From contig OU862934.1 of the NCBI GenBank assembly GCA_917880885.1, positions 35,076,734-35,140,733 on the forward strand: a DNA stretch of 64,000 bases, written 5' to 3'. Source of the stretch: Limnephilus marmoratus (taxonomy: Eukaryota; Arthropoda; Insecta; Trichoptera; Limnephilidae). How positions within the stretch are numbered: the first letter of the stretch is position 1; every line of letters begins with the position of its first letter. The notes under the pieces are model-generated. The model was not told the DNA's origin. It ran no database searches and was given only the letters and a program-made list of their open reading frames with translations. This document shows positions 8,983-19,800 of the stretch, piece after piece. A program made the position numbers and the translations under genes.

Positions 8983-9690
8983 ATGTATATATTTATTTAT
9001 ATACGCCCTTTTACGGGGTTTTTACATAAGTATGAAATTTACAACGGTATTTTGCAACAAAATATATAGTTTTTATTGTACATAACTGAATTAGGAATTT
9101 CCTGGAGAGACCACATTACAAATGAGGAGGTTCTCCAAAGAATCGAAGGAGGAAGGCACCTGCTCAGGACCTTGTCCGAAAGGCGTGCAAGATGGATCGG
9201 CCATCTAATACGACAAGAAGGCCTCTTGCATTCCATAATGGAGGGTATGACCGAGGGGACAAACTCTAGGGGACGCCCACGCCGAGAGTACCTGGAGGAC
9301 CTGCTGGTGGACGTGCGCTGCTTATCATATGCAGACCTCAAAAGAGCCGCACAAGACAGGGAAGAATGGAAGAGGAAACTAAAGGAAATTGCTGCAAACC
9401 AATCCCAGGATTGAAACCAGAGAGAGAGAGAACTGAACTGCCTCAGGAACAGTATTTTGTATTTGTTTAAAGATAAATTGAAGATGTTCACTGACTTGGT
9501 ATAATTATTTCCCTCCATTAGTATTCTGGGCAAAGATGAATACATATGGTAGTTAGTTCCAGAATTTCTGCACTGAAATAAATCCTGACTTCTGGTATTA
9601 CGTAGTGGAATCCAGAAGCTTATCAATTCAAGCAATACCGGACTATCGACTAAATTATTTAGAATTTTATATAGAAATACCAAATCGACT
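8983..9690 (-). pseudogene. LINE-alpha copy 3, 3' fragment split by an RTE fragment
   Basis: On the minus strand the visible protein (9440-9683) reads YKILNNLVDSPVLLELISF, RNTRSQDLFQCRNSGTNYH, then YTKSVNIFNLSLNKYK, the C-terminal end of the LINE-alpha ORF2. The 3' UTR lies at 8983-9083 with the typical AAAAGGGCGTATATAAATAAATA end. Between them sits a plus-strand RTE piece (9091-9430). The copy is strongly 5'-truncated. The apparent 214-codon open frame on this strand runs on into the antisense of the RTE piece and is not a real fused gene. Confidence 0.75.
9091..9430 (+). pseudogene. RTE-type retrotransposon C-terminal fragment
   Basis: The plus-strand frame up to 9414 encodes the conserved C-terminal tail of RTE-like endonuclease/reverse transcriptase proteins: ERRARWIGHLIRQEG, then SRGRPRREYLEDLLVDVR and AAQDREEWKR. 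These residues lie well downstream of the RT core, so almost the whole element is missing. The short word AACTGAA flanks the piece (9084-9090 and 9431-9437), consistent with a TSD, and the 3' end is a GAGAGA repeat. It is inserted in antisense LINE-alpha copy 3. Confidence 0.75.
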
Positions 9691-10311
9691 TTTTAAAAAA
9701 CCAATAAAGACTGTCATATAAAGTTCAAGAGGCTACTGTTTACTTTTAGTAGGAAAAATCTACTGTTTACTTTTGTAAATGTCTGGAGAGCGAGCTCTTT
9801 TTTAAGGAGATTGATGCTAATAAAATGGAGATTTAACTATATGGAAAGAGGATCACCAGCAGTCAGCACACAATGCGGCATGTTTCTTTTTTTTCCCAAA
9901 AAAGGGGGCCGCCAATGGGACTTGTCACCCGGATATTAGGAGCATATTAATTGACAGCGGTCATTGCTTTCTTGGATGGAGCATCTGCCACTCGGTGACT
10001 CATGTGACTTGGTAGGCGCCACCAACGTATATTTTAAAAGCCATCCATGTAATTGTCAGGTGAGTAAGTCATGAATCCATGATGTATATCTGGTGCTGGT
10101 AGTGGTACTGTCCTGAAAAAGGCAGAGGCCACCGTCTGAGACACTTGTAGAAAAGTTAAAAAGACAAGATGATCATCCTACTTGGGCTGGGGGCAGAGAT
10201 GCCCAGCTTTAGGTGTCCATTGTGACATGATAGGATGACTGACTTATGCAACTAGCCCCCCTCTACTATCAAGCAACAAGTATTGCGAGGTTGTATGAAT
10301 TCAATTAGTAA
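9691..10311. other. No recognised feature
   Basis: This is mixed-composition sequence with no open frame of note and no element ends that I can pair. It precedes the Harbinger-type MITE. Confidence 0.4.
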
Positions 10312-10721
10312 AGCCTCGATGACACAGAGTGAGTTTACAAGCTACTATCCACTAAGTTTAAAAGTGGATAAATCGGCGAGTGAGATTGTATGATGACACA
10401 CAAAACTGTCCACTCGCTTAGTAGCGTAGGAAACTGAGGTCGCTGCTAGCGCCAGTAACAAGAATAACGACACCTGCGTGAACTAATTCTGTGATGTTTG
10501 ACAGTCAAAATCAGCTGTTAATTGGCAGCCATCTTGAAAAAAATAAATAAACCAATCACGAGCATGCGTGTAGCGAGTAAAGTTGACAACCTTTCAACTT
10601 TTTTCGTAGATTGTTAACAATCTGCTAGTTAGCAAGTAACACGATGACACTGAGCGAGTTTACTAACAGATAGTGAATTTCCCAGATAGTAGCTTGTAAA
10701 CTCGCCCGTGTCACCGAGGCT
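10312..10721. mobile_element. 410-bp PIF/Harbinger-type MITE
   Basis: The ends are near-perfect inverted repeats of about 38 bp: AGCCTCGATGACACAGAGTG on the left, and AGCCTCGGTGACACGGGCGA as the reverse complement of the right end; both run into GAGTTTACAAGCTACTATC. Each side is flanked by TAA (10309-10311 and 10722-10724). A 3-bp TWA duplication is the hallmark of PIF/Harbinger elements. Extra GATGACACWSWG words lie inside near both ends. There is no ORF, so it would need an enzyme in trans; whether the Harbinger-like genes at the window start belong to the same family cannot be told, because their ends are not visible. Confidence 0.85.
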
Positions 10722-10724
10722 TAA

Positions 10725-12127
10725 CCAATAATAGGTTTTCATTTGTAAGGATTTTGACAATACATTTAATGAATTATAGCTTTTAGTGTCATCAATCTCT
10801 AACAGCAGACGGTAGATCCTCACGCCAGGCAACTTTTGATCATCGTTAAGTTTCTTTTAAAATGTATAGAATATTGATGCTTTTGTACCATATTATTCCA
10901 ACTATGTATTATGTAATAAGATTTTGTTCCCTAGTGTATAAATACCATAGAAGAAATAACAAAACCAGAAGAGCCTTCCAAATGAATTTGAATGGAAACA
11001 AACGATCCATTTAGTTCATTTAGCATGCGCTCTAACTCACTTATATTCGTCTGATATTGTACATCTCCATGCCAATTGAATTTCTTAATCAAGGTGAAAC
11101 ACAGTTTTGTATTGGAAAATGAAGGTCCGATTGGCCAAATATTTGGTTCATGAAACAGGTCTGCAAAGCATTTCTTGTGTTATTTTATTCTATATATAGT
11201 ACTAATCCATCTTCCACATGTATACACAACTACAAGTTACTACATAATGCCTGCTGTAGAAGAAAATTTTGGTGTAATTAAAAATATTAGAATCATTGTA
11301 GGTAATGTGAATTGAAAGAGTAACTATTTGTTACTTATAACAGGGCGTGAAGGTGGTGGGTTCACTCAACTGTGCCTTTTCTATAAAATTTATTTTTACC
11401 TTTTGGTCTTGTATGTGTCACATATTTGACATTGACCAAGTATTATCTAGACAGGACATGTGAACCATAAAATTAACACCGAAACAAGGTATGATTACAT
11501 ATGAAAACAACTGAAATTGTATACACTACTCATTGTTACCACTTACGCTTTTTTAAACCAATATCTTTGGTTTATAAAAGGAAAAGGCATTATCTTGCAG
11601 TCGGAAGAAGGATTATTTGTACCTTTTGTTTGTCCGCATGAAGCAAATTTGTCTCCCAGCAAATTCGTCTTATGAGCATTATGAAAATCATTTTTCCAAC
11701 ATGAATTTGAGGCAGTTAGCTATATTTTAGGTAGGGGCTCTTGCAGACTCTATCACGGACGATTAAATCAGCAATATGAATATCATAATCATACATATTT
11801 ACCTCATACATAGCTTCAAGGTGGCATATTTAAAAGTGGATAAATTAATGAAAAAAATGATTTCTAGCAAAACAACACGTCACACAACAAATGACATCAA
11901 CAATTTTGCCACAAAATAAACCGTCTTCGCTGGTTTCATGTTTAGAAGCTTTTGCGAGAAGTTGGGTTAAGTTAATCTCGGTAACGTGATGCCTTTCAAG
12001 TTTGCTATTGGCAGATATAAATAACGAGTTATAACATGGGATTTAAGCGACAACCTTGTGCTCATTTTTAAAAAGTAGCAAACTTGCATTTATAATATCT
12101 TGTAGGCTTTCGGCGCAAGGTGAAATA
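10725..12127. other. Long AT-rich region without recognised feature
   Basis: No open frame above about 65 codons has a recognisable sequence, and I found no terminal repeats. It could be old degraded repeat or host intergenic or intronic DNA. Confidence 0.4.
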
Positions 12128-12566
12128 GGAACCATTTATTGGATTCCTAACACCTCTGTTGTATGTCAGCTTAAGTGATTCGCTATGTTTGGTGACTTAG
12201 CAGGGGTGCCCGGGTTCATAGGGTGAGGTTTGTCTGGATCTTGGCGGAAGATGCTTCATCCCACCAACTGCTTAGCTGGTCGGATCGGGAAAGACTGGCT
12301 GAGGGAAAACTTTTGACCTCTCCAGCAGAACTCTCTCGGAACATCAATTTTCATCATACTGGATGGGATAGATTCATACACATGTCAGTCACTTCTGGAA
12401 ACACTGACCCGCAGATTCCTACTCATCCATCAAATCCTCTTCTTTTCAGAACTTCCTCTCCTTAATATTCTAAAAAGAACCTTCACTTATTATACCTAAA
12501 GATGACGTAGGCCCGGAGGCGAATTACTTTGCTGAGAGCCTCCTGTGAGGAGGTAATGTAAAAAAA
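12128..12566 (+). mobile_element. SINE-B copy 1, near full length
   Basis: The order of blocks matches the other SINE-B copies: a head near GGAACCATTTATTGGATTCC, then TTTGGTGACTTAGCAGGGGTGCCCGGGTTCAT, AAAGACTGGCTGAGGGA, the pyrimidine-rich middle, AAAAAGAACCTTCAC, and the LINE-beta-like tail with GGCCCGGAGGCGAATTACTTTGCTGAGAGCC and an A-run. The palindrome in the tail is eroded. The CCCGGGTTCAT block may be a weak pol III B box, but a convincing A box is missing, so the RNA origin of the head is open. Confidence 0.72.
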
Positions 12567-12631
12567 GGTGTGAGAGAGCTAATCTATTGTCATTTCAAAT
12601 CAATGATAATTTGACAAAAACATTAAAGAAG

Positions 12632-12903
12632 TGATGAATATGAAACCGTTGTACAGTTGACCCTGCACCAAATTTACCATTTTGATAAATATGAAACTTT
12701 TGTACAGTTGGAGTGCTGGTGACCCTATAGACAATGAAACAAATTTACCATTTTGATAAATATGAAACTTTTGTACAGTTGGAGTGCTGGTGACCCTATT
12801 GACAATGCACCAAATTTACCATTTTGATAAATATGAAACTTTTGTACAGTTTGAGTGCTGGTGACCCTATTGACACTGCACCAAATTTACCATTTTGATG
12901 AAT
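12632..12903. repeat. 71-bp satellite, block 1
   Basis: Units start AATATGAAACTTTTGTACAG and continue GGAGTGCTGGTGACCCTATTGACA, TGCACCAAATTTACCATTTTGAT. Starts at 12688, 12759 and 12830 are exactly 71 bp apart, and a shortened unit precedes them. The units are close to identical, so the array is young or has been homogenised. It continues at 14235 and 15188 after interruptions. Confidence 0.9.
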
Positions 12904-13676
12904 ATTAATTTATTTATTATTAGTTTCAATAGCAAGGTTTGTACATGTATGTATAATGTATAGTATAAATCTTAAAGTAATTAAGGTAATCCTTAAAAAA
13001 CATAGACTTACTAATACAGACCAAATATTCAACCACTGTGACGTACTAGACATACGACAATTATACGTTAAATCGCTACTAAATTACATTTTTGACCAAA
13101 AAAACAACCTTCAACAAACACAAAATATCACAAACAGACCAGTTAGACAAGCATACAAAGAAAACTTAAAAACTCCGATGGTAAATACAAGCTTTGGACA
13201 AAGACACTACCAATATCAAGCTATAAAAGCATTCAACAGTCTAACACTTGAAAATAAAATTGAGGAAAACAAAAATAAATTCCGACACAAAATTACAAAA
13301 TGGATTAAAGACCAAAATAGACAATACTACCAAAATATTATAGCATAAAATAATAAAAAAACATACAAGTAACACACAAAACCAATATAAAACACAAACA
13401 CACAACACTTATTAAAAATATTGTTTTTAATCTTATATAATATTATTTATTCTACAATTTACGTTAATTTTAAATCTCTACTTTTTAAGTTTAATTTATC
13501 TTAATCATATGTTTTTTATTTACTTTTTTCTGTTTTTTTCACCAATATTATATATATATGTATTGTGCATAATTTTGTATATGAAATGGAGGCCTCAGCA
13601 CGGGTAAACCACCCAGTGAGGCCAACATCATTAAATTGTGTATAAAATGTGTATATTGCATCAAATAAATAAATAG
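12904..13676 (+). pseudogene. LINE-gamma C-terminal fragment (plus strand)
   Basis: The open part (12956-13346) encodes the end of an ORF2 protein: LKVIKVILKKHRL, NHCDVLDIRQLYVKSLL, then KTPMVNTSFGQRHYQYQAIKAFNSL and a Lys-rich end. The same DIRQ(L/I)Y and SFGQR..Y..IK.FNSL pattern is found in the LINE-gamma copy at 57.6-61.8 kb. No RT core remains. The 3' UTR contains a GAGGCCTCA/TGAGGCC pair and ends in CAAATAAATAAATA at 13676. It faces the antisense copy just downstream. Confidence 0.75.
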
Positions 13677-13689
13677 TATAAGTATAGAT

Positions 13690-14195
13690 TCTTTTTTTTT
13701 CACAGACCTCCTCACTAGGAGTTCCTGTTCTGAGGTGGCCTGTAGTTGTTAAAAATATTTGTATTTGGTTATGGATTGTCTTTATATCGTCTTCATGATG
13801 TTTGTAATTTTATCATCACTTTGATCTCTCAGCCATGTTTTTACTTTTGTTTTAAATATATATTCATTTACTTTATATTTTTGATTTGATCTGGTAGAGC
13901 ATTATATAATTTCATAGCATGGAATTTATTATTTCTCTGTCCAAAAGATGTGTTCAAAATGGGAGTAACCAGGATGTTATTGCTTACTGCCCTGGTTGAG
14001 TATTTATGTTGGGCAGTGGAGTATACATATATGTGTTTTTTCAGTTTAAATAAAATATTTTTTGAATAGTCTCTGTACATTGAAGACTTGAAAGTTATTA
14101 AATATTTCTTCCGTCGGAGTTCTAAGCGGAACTTTCAGAATTGTCTTTAGTACTCCTTTTTGGGCTATATTGAGTCACTCTGTGTGAGTGCTCAA
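13690..14195 (-). pseudogene. LINE-gamma C-terminal fragment (minus strand)
   Basis: On the minus strand it reads KGVLKTILKVPLRTPTEEIF near 14150, then FNVQRLFKKYF, STAQHKYSTRA, LVTPILNTSFGQRNNKFHAMKLYNALP. This is the C-terminal domain of the same broad LINE group as the fragment at 12904-13676. It ends at 13690 with an A-run on the minus strand. The two LINEs are tail to tail between satellite blocks 1 and 2, and one may have landed in or beside the other. Confidence 0.72.
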
Positions 14196-14234
14196 GGCAG
14201 ACCCCCATCCTGTTATACCTGTTACCCCCGTCCA

Positions 14235-14584
14235 GTTATATCCAATATGAAACCTTTGTACAGTTGGAGTGCTGGTGACCCTATTGACACTGCACCAAAA
14301 TTACCATTCTAATAAATATGAAACTTTTGTACAGTTTGAGTGCTGGTGACACTATTGACACTGCACCAAATTTACCATTTTGATGAATATGAAACCTTTG
14401 TACAGTTGGAGTGCTGGTGACCCTATTGACACTGCACCAAATTTACCATTTTGATAAATATGAAACTGCACCATTTTGATGAATATGAAACCTTTGTACA
14501 GTTGGAGTGCTGGTGACCCCATAGTCGCTGCACCAAATTTACCATTTTCATGAATATGAAACCATTGTACAGTTAAGTGCAGGT
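14235..14584. repeat. 71-bp satellite, block 2
   Basis: About five units of the same satellite as at 12632, with one unit cut short (the AAACTGCACCATTTTGATGAATATG junction near 14463). A 5-bp CAGGT at the end of this block (14580-14584) is the left TSD of the inserted solo LTR. Confidence 0.85.
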
Positions 14585-15182
14585 TGTTGGATGTTGTGTG
14601 TTGTGATTGTCCTATTTTATATTTAAATTCATGTAGCACTGAACACTTACTTACCATTTATTTTAATCTCGATGTGTAGAGCCCTTTATCGTAAACTTTC
14701 GCGTCTATGCCACCTCTTACTAACAGATCGCCATAAAATGTATTGTCTAAAATCTCTTTGTCTGTGGCGCATAAAACTTTCTCTTTCTTGTCTATAAAAT
14801 GGCGTGTTTTGATTTCGCTTGTCATTCTTGAAAACATTCTACATTCAATCTGACAAACAGTCTCTCTCTATCCTCGTCTAAACTCTGCTTGTTTAGCAAA
14901 CCGTCTTTCACTTCTGTAACGTAATTAGTGTCAATTATTGTCGTCAGTCAAGTGTTCAGACAAAACCACTCTGTCAAATTTTATTCATCAGAATAAACAG
15001 TTGCAAACATCCAGTATCAAAACACAAGTGTTTTTTACTAACAAAGGATTACCTCAAACTACTCTCACTCTATCAATCATTGTACCGTTCCATGGTGTGG
15101 AACAGAAGGAAGCCTATAAAGCAGCTCAACCTTACAACCTGACTGCAGACTATCTAGAGAGAACCACACCTGGAGCTACGCA
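14585..15182. mobile_element. Putative solo LTR (598 bp) inside the satellite
   Basis: The insert begins TGTTGGATG, ends CTACGCA and is flanked on both sides by CAGGT (14580-14584 and 15183-15187). Removing it and one CAGGT restores a normal satellite unit (compare 15405-15440). TG...CA ends with a 5-bp TSD and no coding interior are the signature of a solo LTR left after LTR-LTR recombination. Orientation is uncertain, although TGTTGG starts are common in Copia-type LTRs. An 83-codon open frame inside (14938-15189) has no recognisable similarity. Confidence 0.72.
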
Positions 15183-15187
15183 CAGGT

Positions 15188-15465
15188 GACCCTATTGACA
15201 CTGCACCAAATTTAACATTTTGATGAATATGAAACCTTTGTACAGTTGGAGTGCTGGTGACCCTATTGACATTGCACCAAATTTACCATTTTGATATATA
15301 TGAAACTGCACTATTTTGATGAATATGAAACCTTTGTACAGTTGGAGTGCTGGTGATCCCATAGACGTTGCACCAAATTTACCATTTTCATGAATATGAA
15401 ACCTTTGTACAGTTAAGTACAGGTGACCCTATCGACACTGCACCAAATTTACCATACCGTCAATC
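15188..15465. repeat. 71-bp satellite, block 3
   Basis: The satellite resumes with GTGACCCTATTGACACTGCACC and continues for about four units, including the same shortened junction (AAACTGCACTATTTTGATGAATATG) seen in block 2. That shared junction suggests a higher-order unit of roughly 190-200 bp has been copied between blocks. Confidence 0.85.
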
Positions 15466-15597
15466 AAAATACTGGTCTCCGGACAAGCAACCAGTCTGTG
15501 CTTACACGGAAAATTTGTGGCATCCCTCGCACCATCTCTGGAAGAGTGTCGTGATAACAAGTGCGTTGCCGACAACGAGGAATGTATAAAGTGCAGT
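15466..15597. other. Unassigned sequence after the satellite
   Basis: No element end or coding similarity is evident. A minus-strand open frame crosses it but belongs mainly to the degraded LINE-beta beyond. Confidence 0.35.
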
Positions 15598-15892
15598 GGA
15601 CAAGGTAAGGGGCGTTGCTTTCACCAAGTTCTTTGAAGGCGAAGATTAACGTCAAATCACCGTCACAAACAATATATTGAAGTATCAGTAGAACAAGGGC
15701 AACATTCCCACCTGGCGCCGATGACATAAAGATTGCAGTCAGTTTGTTAACATAGGGGAATCTATCAAACAGACCGCGAAGAGTTTTTATCAAGTACCTC
15801 GTGGCTCCAGACCAGAGGTGGCTGCCAAATTCAACAGTTGGTGCATTTTCAAGTTTATACAGGGTCACTAGTTGTGTACTATTAATGAACAC
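15598..15892 (-). pseudogene. LINE-beta C-terminal fragment, antisense and diverged
   Basis: On the minus strand it reads INSTQLVTLYKLENAPTVEFG and SHLWSGATRYL. Those two blocks match the LINE-beta C-terminal region (STQLLTLYKSQVRPTVEFGSHLWSG at 43020). After a frameshift a GMLPLFYRYF-like block follows. It lacks the usual hairpin tail, so it is truncated at both ends. It is more divergent than the other LINE-beta copies. Confidence 0.65.
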
Positions 15893-16043
15893 CTTTTTGA
15901 AAATTTATTAACCAATTTTCACCTTCTAACAACAATAAAATGATTCTCTAATTAAAGTTCCACACTCCTACCACTTCCCCTCCGTCATCAATTCTTCTTG
16001 TTTCTGCCTCCGTCCTTCAACCCTTCTCCCAATGATAATATAT

Positions 16044-16293
16044 ATTTTTTTTTACATGAGCTCCACACAGGAGGTCCTGAGGAAAATAATTTCCCTCAGG
16101 GCCTATGTCATCTTTGGGGATGCTGTGTGGAGGGTTTTTTAAGGAAAGGAAGGAGAGGAGAGTTCTGGGAAGGAAAAGGGTTTAAGGGGTGGGTAGGAAT
16201 CTGGGGTTCAGTGTGTCCTAGTCATCCGCCTCCAAGACCTAGACAAACCTCACCCCATGAACCCGGGCACCCCTGCAAATCACCAAACGTAGC
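16044..16293 (-). mobile_element. SINE-B copy 2, 3' part (split by the Gypsy element)
   Basis: In minus orientation this starts with a T-run and the shared hairpin tail (CCTGAGGAAAATAATTTCCCTCAGG) and runs through AGGGTTTTTTAAGGAAAGGAAGG towards the CCCGGGCACCCCTGC block. It stops at CAAACGTAGC where the Gypsy 5' LTR begins. The remaining head lies at 21377. Of the copies here its tail palindrome is among the best preserved. Confidence 0.8.
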
Positions 16294-16518
16294 TGTGAGA
16301 GAGGTTTTAGGGTGGCACACCTGTTTCCGGCCATACAAGAGCGAGACAGGTGATCCCGCATATAAAAGGAGATGCAGGCCTCTCCTCACTCTCTTTTTCC
16401 AACCGCCAACACGTTAGTTAGGACGTATTTATAGCCATTACTCATAATAAATATCCATATCGCCAATACGCGCATTATTTATAAATAACCTCGCCTACAC
16501 TCGAGTCTGTATTTAACA
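16294..16518 (+). repeat. Gypsy 5' LTR
   Basis: Begins TGTGAGAGAGG and ends GTATTTAACA. It contains a TATAAAA box near 16361, a likely initiator in CTCCTCACTCTC just after, and an AATAAA signal at 16447, which together define U3, R and U5. It matches the 3' LTR base for base as far as I can read. Confidence 0.92.
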
Positions 16519-16824
16519 GTGGCGCAGCCTACGGTACACGATTCTGCACAATACGGCGGAAATATCGCGAAAAGAATCGACGCGCAAAAAAATTTGGCAC
16601 AAAAATTTGGCAAAAATACGCGGTAACATTATTATTTCGGGTCGGTAAGAAAGGCCGGACCGAAATTATTCCAACACTTCACTGCAAGGAGTGAAGTGCA
16701 AGAAGACACTGGAGCCAGCCAGCTTTTCGGAAGGGGGAAGCACGGGAGGTCCAGCGTCAATCGACATCTCTGAGGGTCAAGGATCGGAGATCCAGGTCGC
16801 AGGAGTGATCTGGGGTAGCCATCG

Positions 16825-19800
16825 GTGTTACTGTGTGACGGGTCTGGAAGGAGCCATCAATTCACAGGGTCAAGGAGCAGTTTCCGGAGCAGGGTCCAGG
16901 GAGCAGACGGCAGAAGAAGAAGCCTCATTGGGAAGTTTTTGTTTTTTCTGTTTTCTTTCTCTCTATTTGGGTACCTTCTGGGCATTGGGAACATGGAGTC
17001 TCGAGGATTGGAGTCCTTCAGTTTGCGTGACGGGAACTGGGAGAACTTCAAGGTCCGCCTCGGACAATTTCTCCTCGTGAATGATGAAAAGTTTGCATCG
17101 GATGATAAAAAAAGGGCTATTTTCCTGAATGCATTGAAAGATGATTGTTTTTCCTTATTGGTTAATTTGTGCATTCCTAAAAAGGTAACAGATATTAAGT
17201 TAGAAGATTTGATATCTAAACTTGATGAGTATTGTTGTTCAACGAAATGTTTTTTTGAAGAGAGATCTAAGTTTTACAGTGCTAAACAAAGAAATGACGA
17301 ATCAATCCGTGAGTTTGCAGTGCGGTTAAAGTCTCTTTCTACTAATTGCAAATTTGGGAATAGTTTATCAGTAAATTTAAGGGATTTCTTTGTTTTGGGT
17401 TGTAAACCAGGAAAGGTAAGGGAAAAATTATTTCTCGAGGGTGAATTATACTCGTTCGAAAAATGTTTACAAGTCGCCGAGTGCATTGACCTCGTAGCTT
17501 CAACTCAAGCGCAGTCCCGAGTTGATAATACGGTTTACGCTAATGTACAGCTCAAGGCCGGTCGACTCTCTTTTAATAATTCGCGTGTGAAAGACAGAGA
17601 CGTGAAGCGTTTCGGGCATAGCAACAGGGCACGGTCACAGTCGCCAGCGAACGCTGTGAAACAAAATTGTACCGTTTGTGGTCACAATAATCACATCGCG
17701 ACGGAATGTAGATATAAAAATTATTTATGTAAAATTTGCAGTACGAAGGGTCATCTCGCAAAACAGTGCAAGCGTTCCTCAACACGTAAGAGTGTGAATA
17801 CTTTGTTGTCGGACACAAAGTTGGGTGAAGTTAATAGTGTCGAACCATTTTTTATTGAAGTTTCACTAGACGGGATCAAGAGTAAATTCATGGTAGATTC
17901 TGGAGCATCTTGTTGCGTAATTTCCAAGGAGTGTTATTTCAGTAAATTCAGTAGAATCAAGCTAGTGCACGAAGACATTAGTCTACGGGGTTTTGACAAT
18001 ACGCTCGTGGAAGTGGTAGGTACAATTACGCCACAAGTGGAATTTAACGGTCAGTGTCACAATTTGAAATTTGTTGTTGTCACAAGTGCTTCGTTATCGA
18101 TAGTGGGGCGTGATTTTATGAATCTTTTTAACGTCGGGATTAACGGAATCGTAAACAGTATAAAACAGAATACTTTGAAGCAGCGATTAGTAAAAAAATT
18201 CCCGGAAGTTTTTACGGATAAACTAGGAAAATTTAATAAGTACGAAGTGAATTTAACTTTAAAAGAGACCGCTATTCCGATATTTCGTAATCACAGAGTT
18301 ATGCCGTTCGCTTTGAAAGAAAAAGTCGAAAGGGAGTTAGATAGTTTACTGTCAGACGGTATTATAGAACAAGTCCAGTTTAGTGAGTTTGCAAGTCCAA
18401 TTGTTCCAGTAATTAAGAAAAACGGTAGTATTAGATTATGTGGTGATTATAAATCGACAGTGAATAATCAGTTATTAGTTGACAAATATCCATTACCTAG
18501 GATAGAGGAGCTATTAACGAAAGTAAATGGTGGGAAAGTTTTTGCAAAAATCGATCTTAAATCGGCGTATAGTCAATTTGTTTTAAAAAAGGAGTGTAGG
18601 CGTTTTACAACAATCAATACCCATTTAGGATTGTTTCAGTATAAGCGGTTAGTGTACGGGTTATCTCCCGCGCCAGCTATATTTGCAAAGGCAATGGCAA
18701 ATTGTTTGTCAGGATTACAGAACATGACGTTTTATTTGGATGATATTATCGTGATAGGGGAAGACGAAGACGATTTAGAGAAAAACGTATGTGTCGTGTT
18801 AGAAAGGTTGAAACATTGTAATCTAACAGTGAATAGTGACAAGTGTGAATTCAATTTAAAAGTTATTGAGTTTTTAGGTTATAAAATAAGTGAACAAGGG
18901 ATTCAACCGTGTGAACGGAATAAAGAAGCCATTTTAAATGCACCAGCACCTAGTGATTTAAATAATTTAAGAAGTTTATTAGGTATGATTAGTTATTATC
19001 GTAATTTTATTCCAAATATGGCAAATATATTGTCACCATTATACGAATTACTTAAAAAAGATGTTAAGTTTCAATGGGGTACGGAACAAGAAAATAGTTT
19101 TGCGATAATTAAAAGAATATTAACTTCGGATAGGATTTTAACGCATTTTGACGAAAATATACCTGTGAAACTTGTCACAGATGGTAGTTTTAATGGGGTA
19201 GCAGCAACATTACTTCATAGGTTTCAAAATGGCGTAGAAAGACCGATTGGGTTCGCAAGCAGAACTTTAACTAAAGCGGAAAAGAATTATTCTATTCTAG
19301 ATATTGAAGCAACAGCAATTATTTTTGGAATTAAAAAGTTTTATCAATATTTGTACGGCAGAGAATTTATTTTAGCTGTGGATAATCAGCCGTTAGTGAG
19401 AATTTTAGGTGAAAATAAAGAAGTACCTAAGATTGCCGCGTCAAGGTTACAGAGATATGCTATTATGTTAGGTTCGTTTAATTTTAAAATTGAATATGTA
19501 AAATCGAAAAATAATTGTTCAGACTTTCTGAGCAGGTGTCCGATTGAAAAGGTTAGCTGTGAAGATGAGATAGAGTCTGATTACATTAATTATTTCGAGA
19601 ATAATGGGTTTAATTTGTCTTTAGACGTGATAAAAAGCGAAACCGAAAAGGATGATGTGTTAGGTCAAGTAAAAAATTTTCTTATCGAAGGTTGGCCAGC
19701 ATCAGTAAAAAAGGCACAAAGTGGTAACTTTATTAGAATTTTTTGGGAAAAAAGGTTAGAATTGTCTTTGATAAATGGGTGTGTTTTATATCAACATAGG

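Noticed and set aside
9039..9683. 214-codon minus-strand ORF as one gene
   Set aside because: Only the first third is LINE protein; the rest is antisense of an RTE fragment on the plus strand.
14352..14657. 101-codon minus-strand frame in the satellite
   Set aside because: It is the translation of tandem 71-bp units and part of a solo LTR.
12632..15465. CRISPR-like array
   Set aside because: The repeats are contiguous 71-bp satellite units without unique spacers, in a eukaryotic transposon context.
16825..16992. N-terminal 56 codons of the Gypsy frame as part of gag
   Set aside because: The text is Arg/Ser- and Phe/Leu-rich and unlike gag; MESRGLES at 16993 is a more natural start. It remains possible, so both starts are mentioned.
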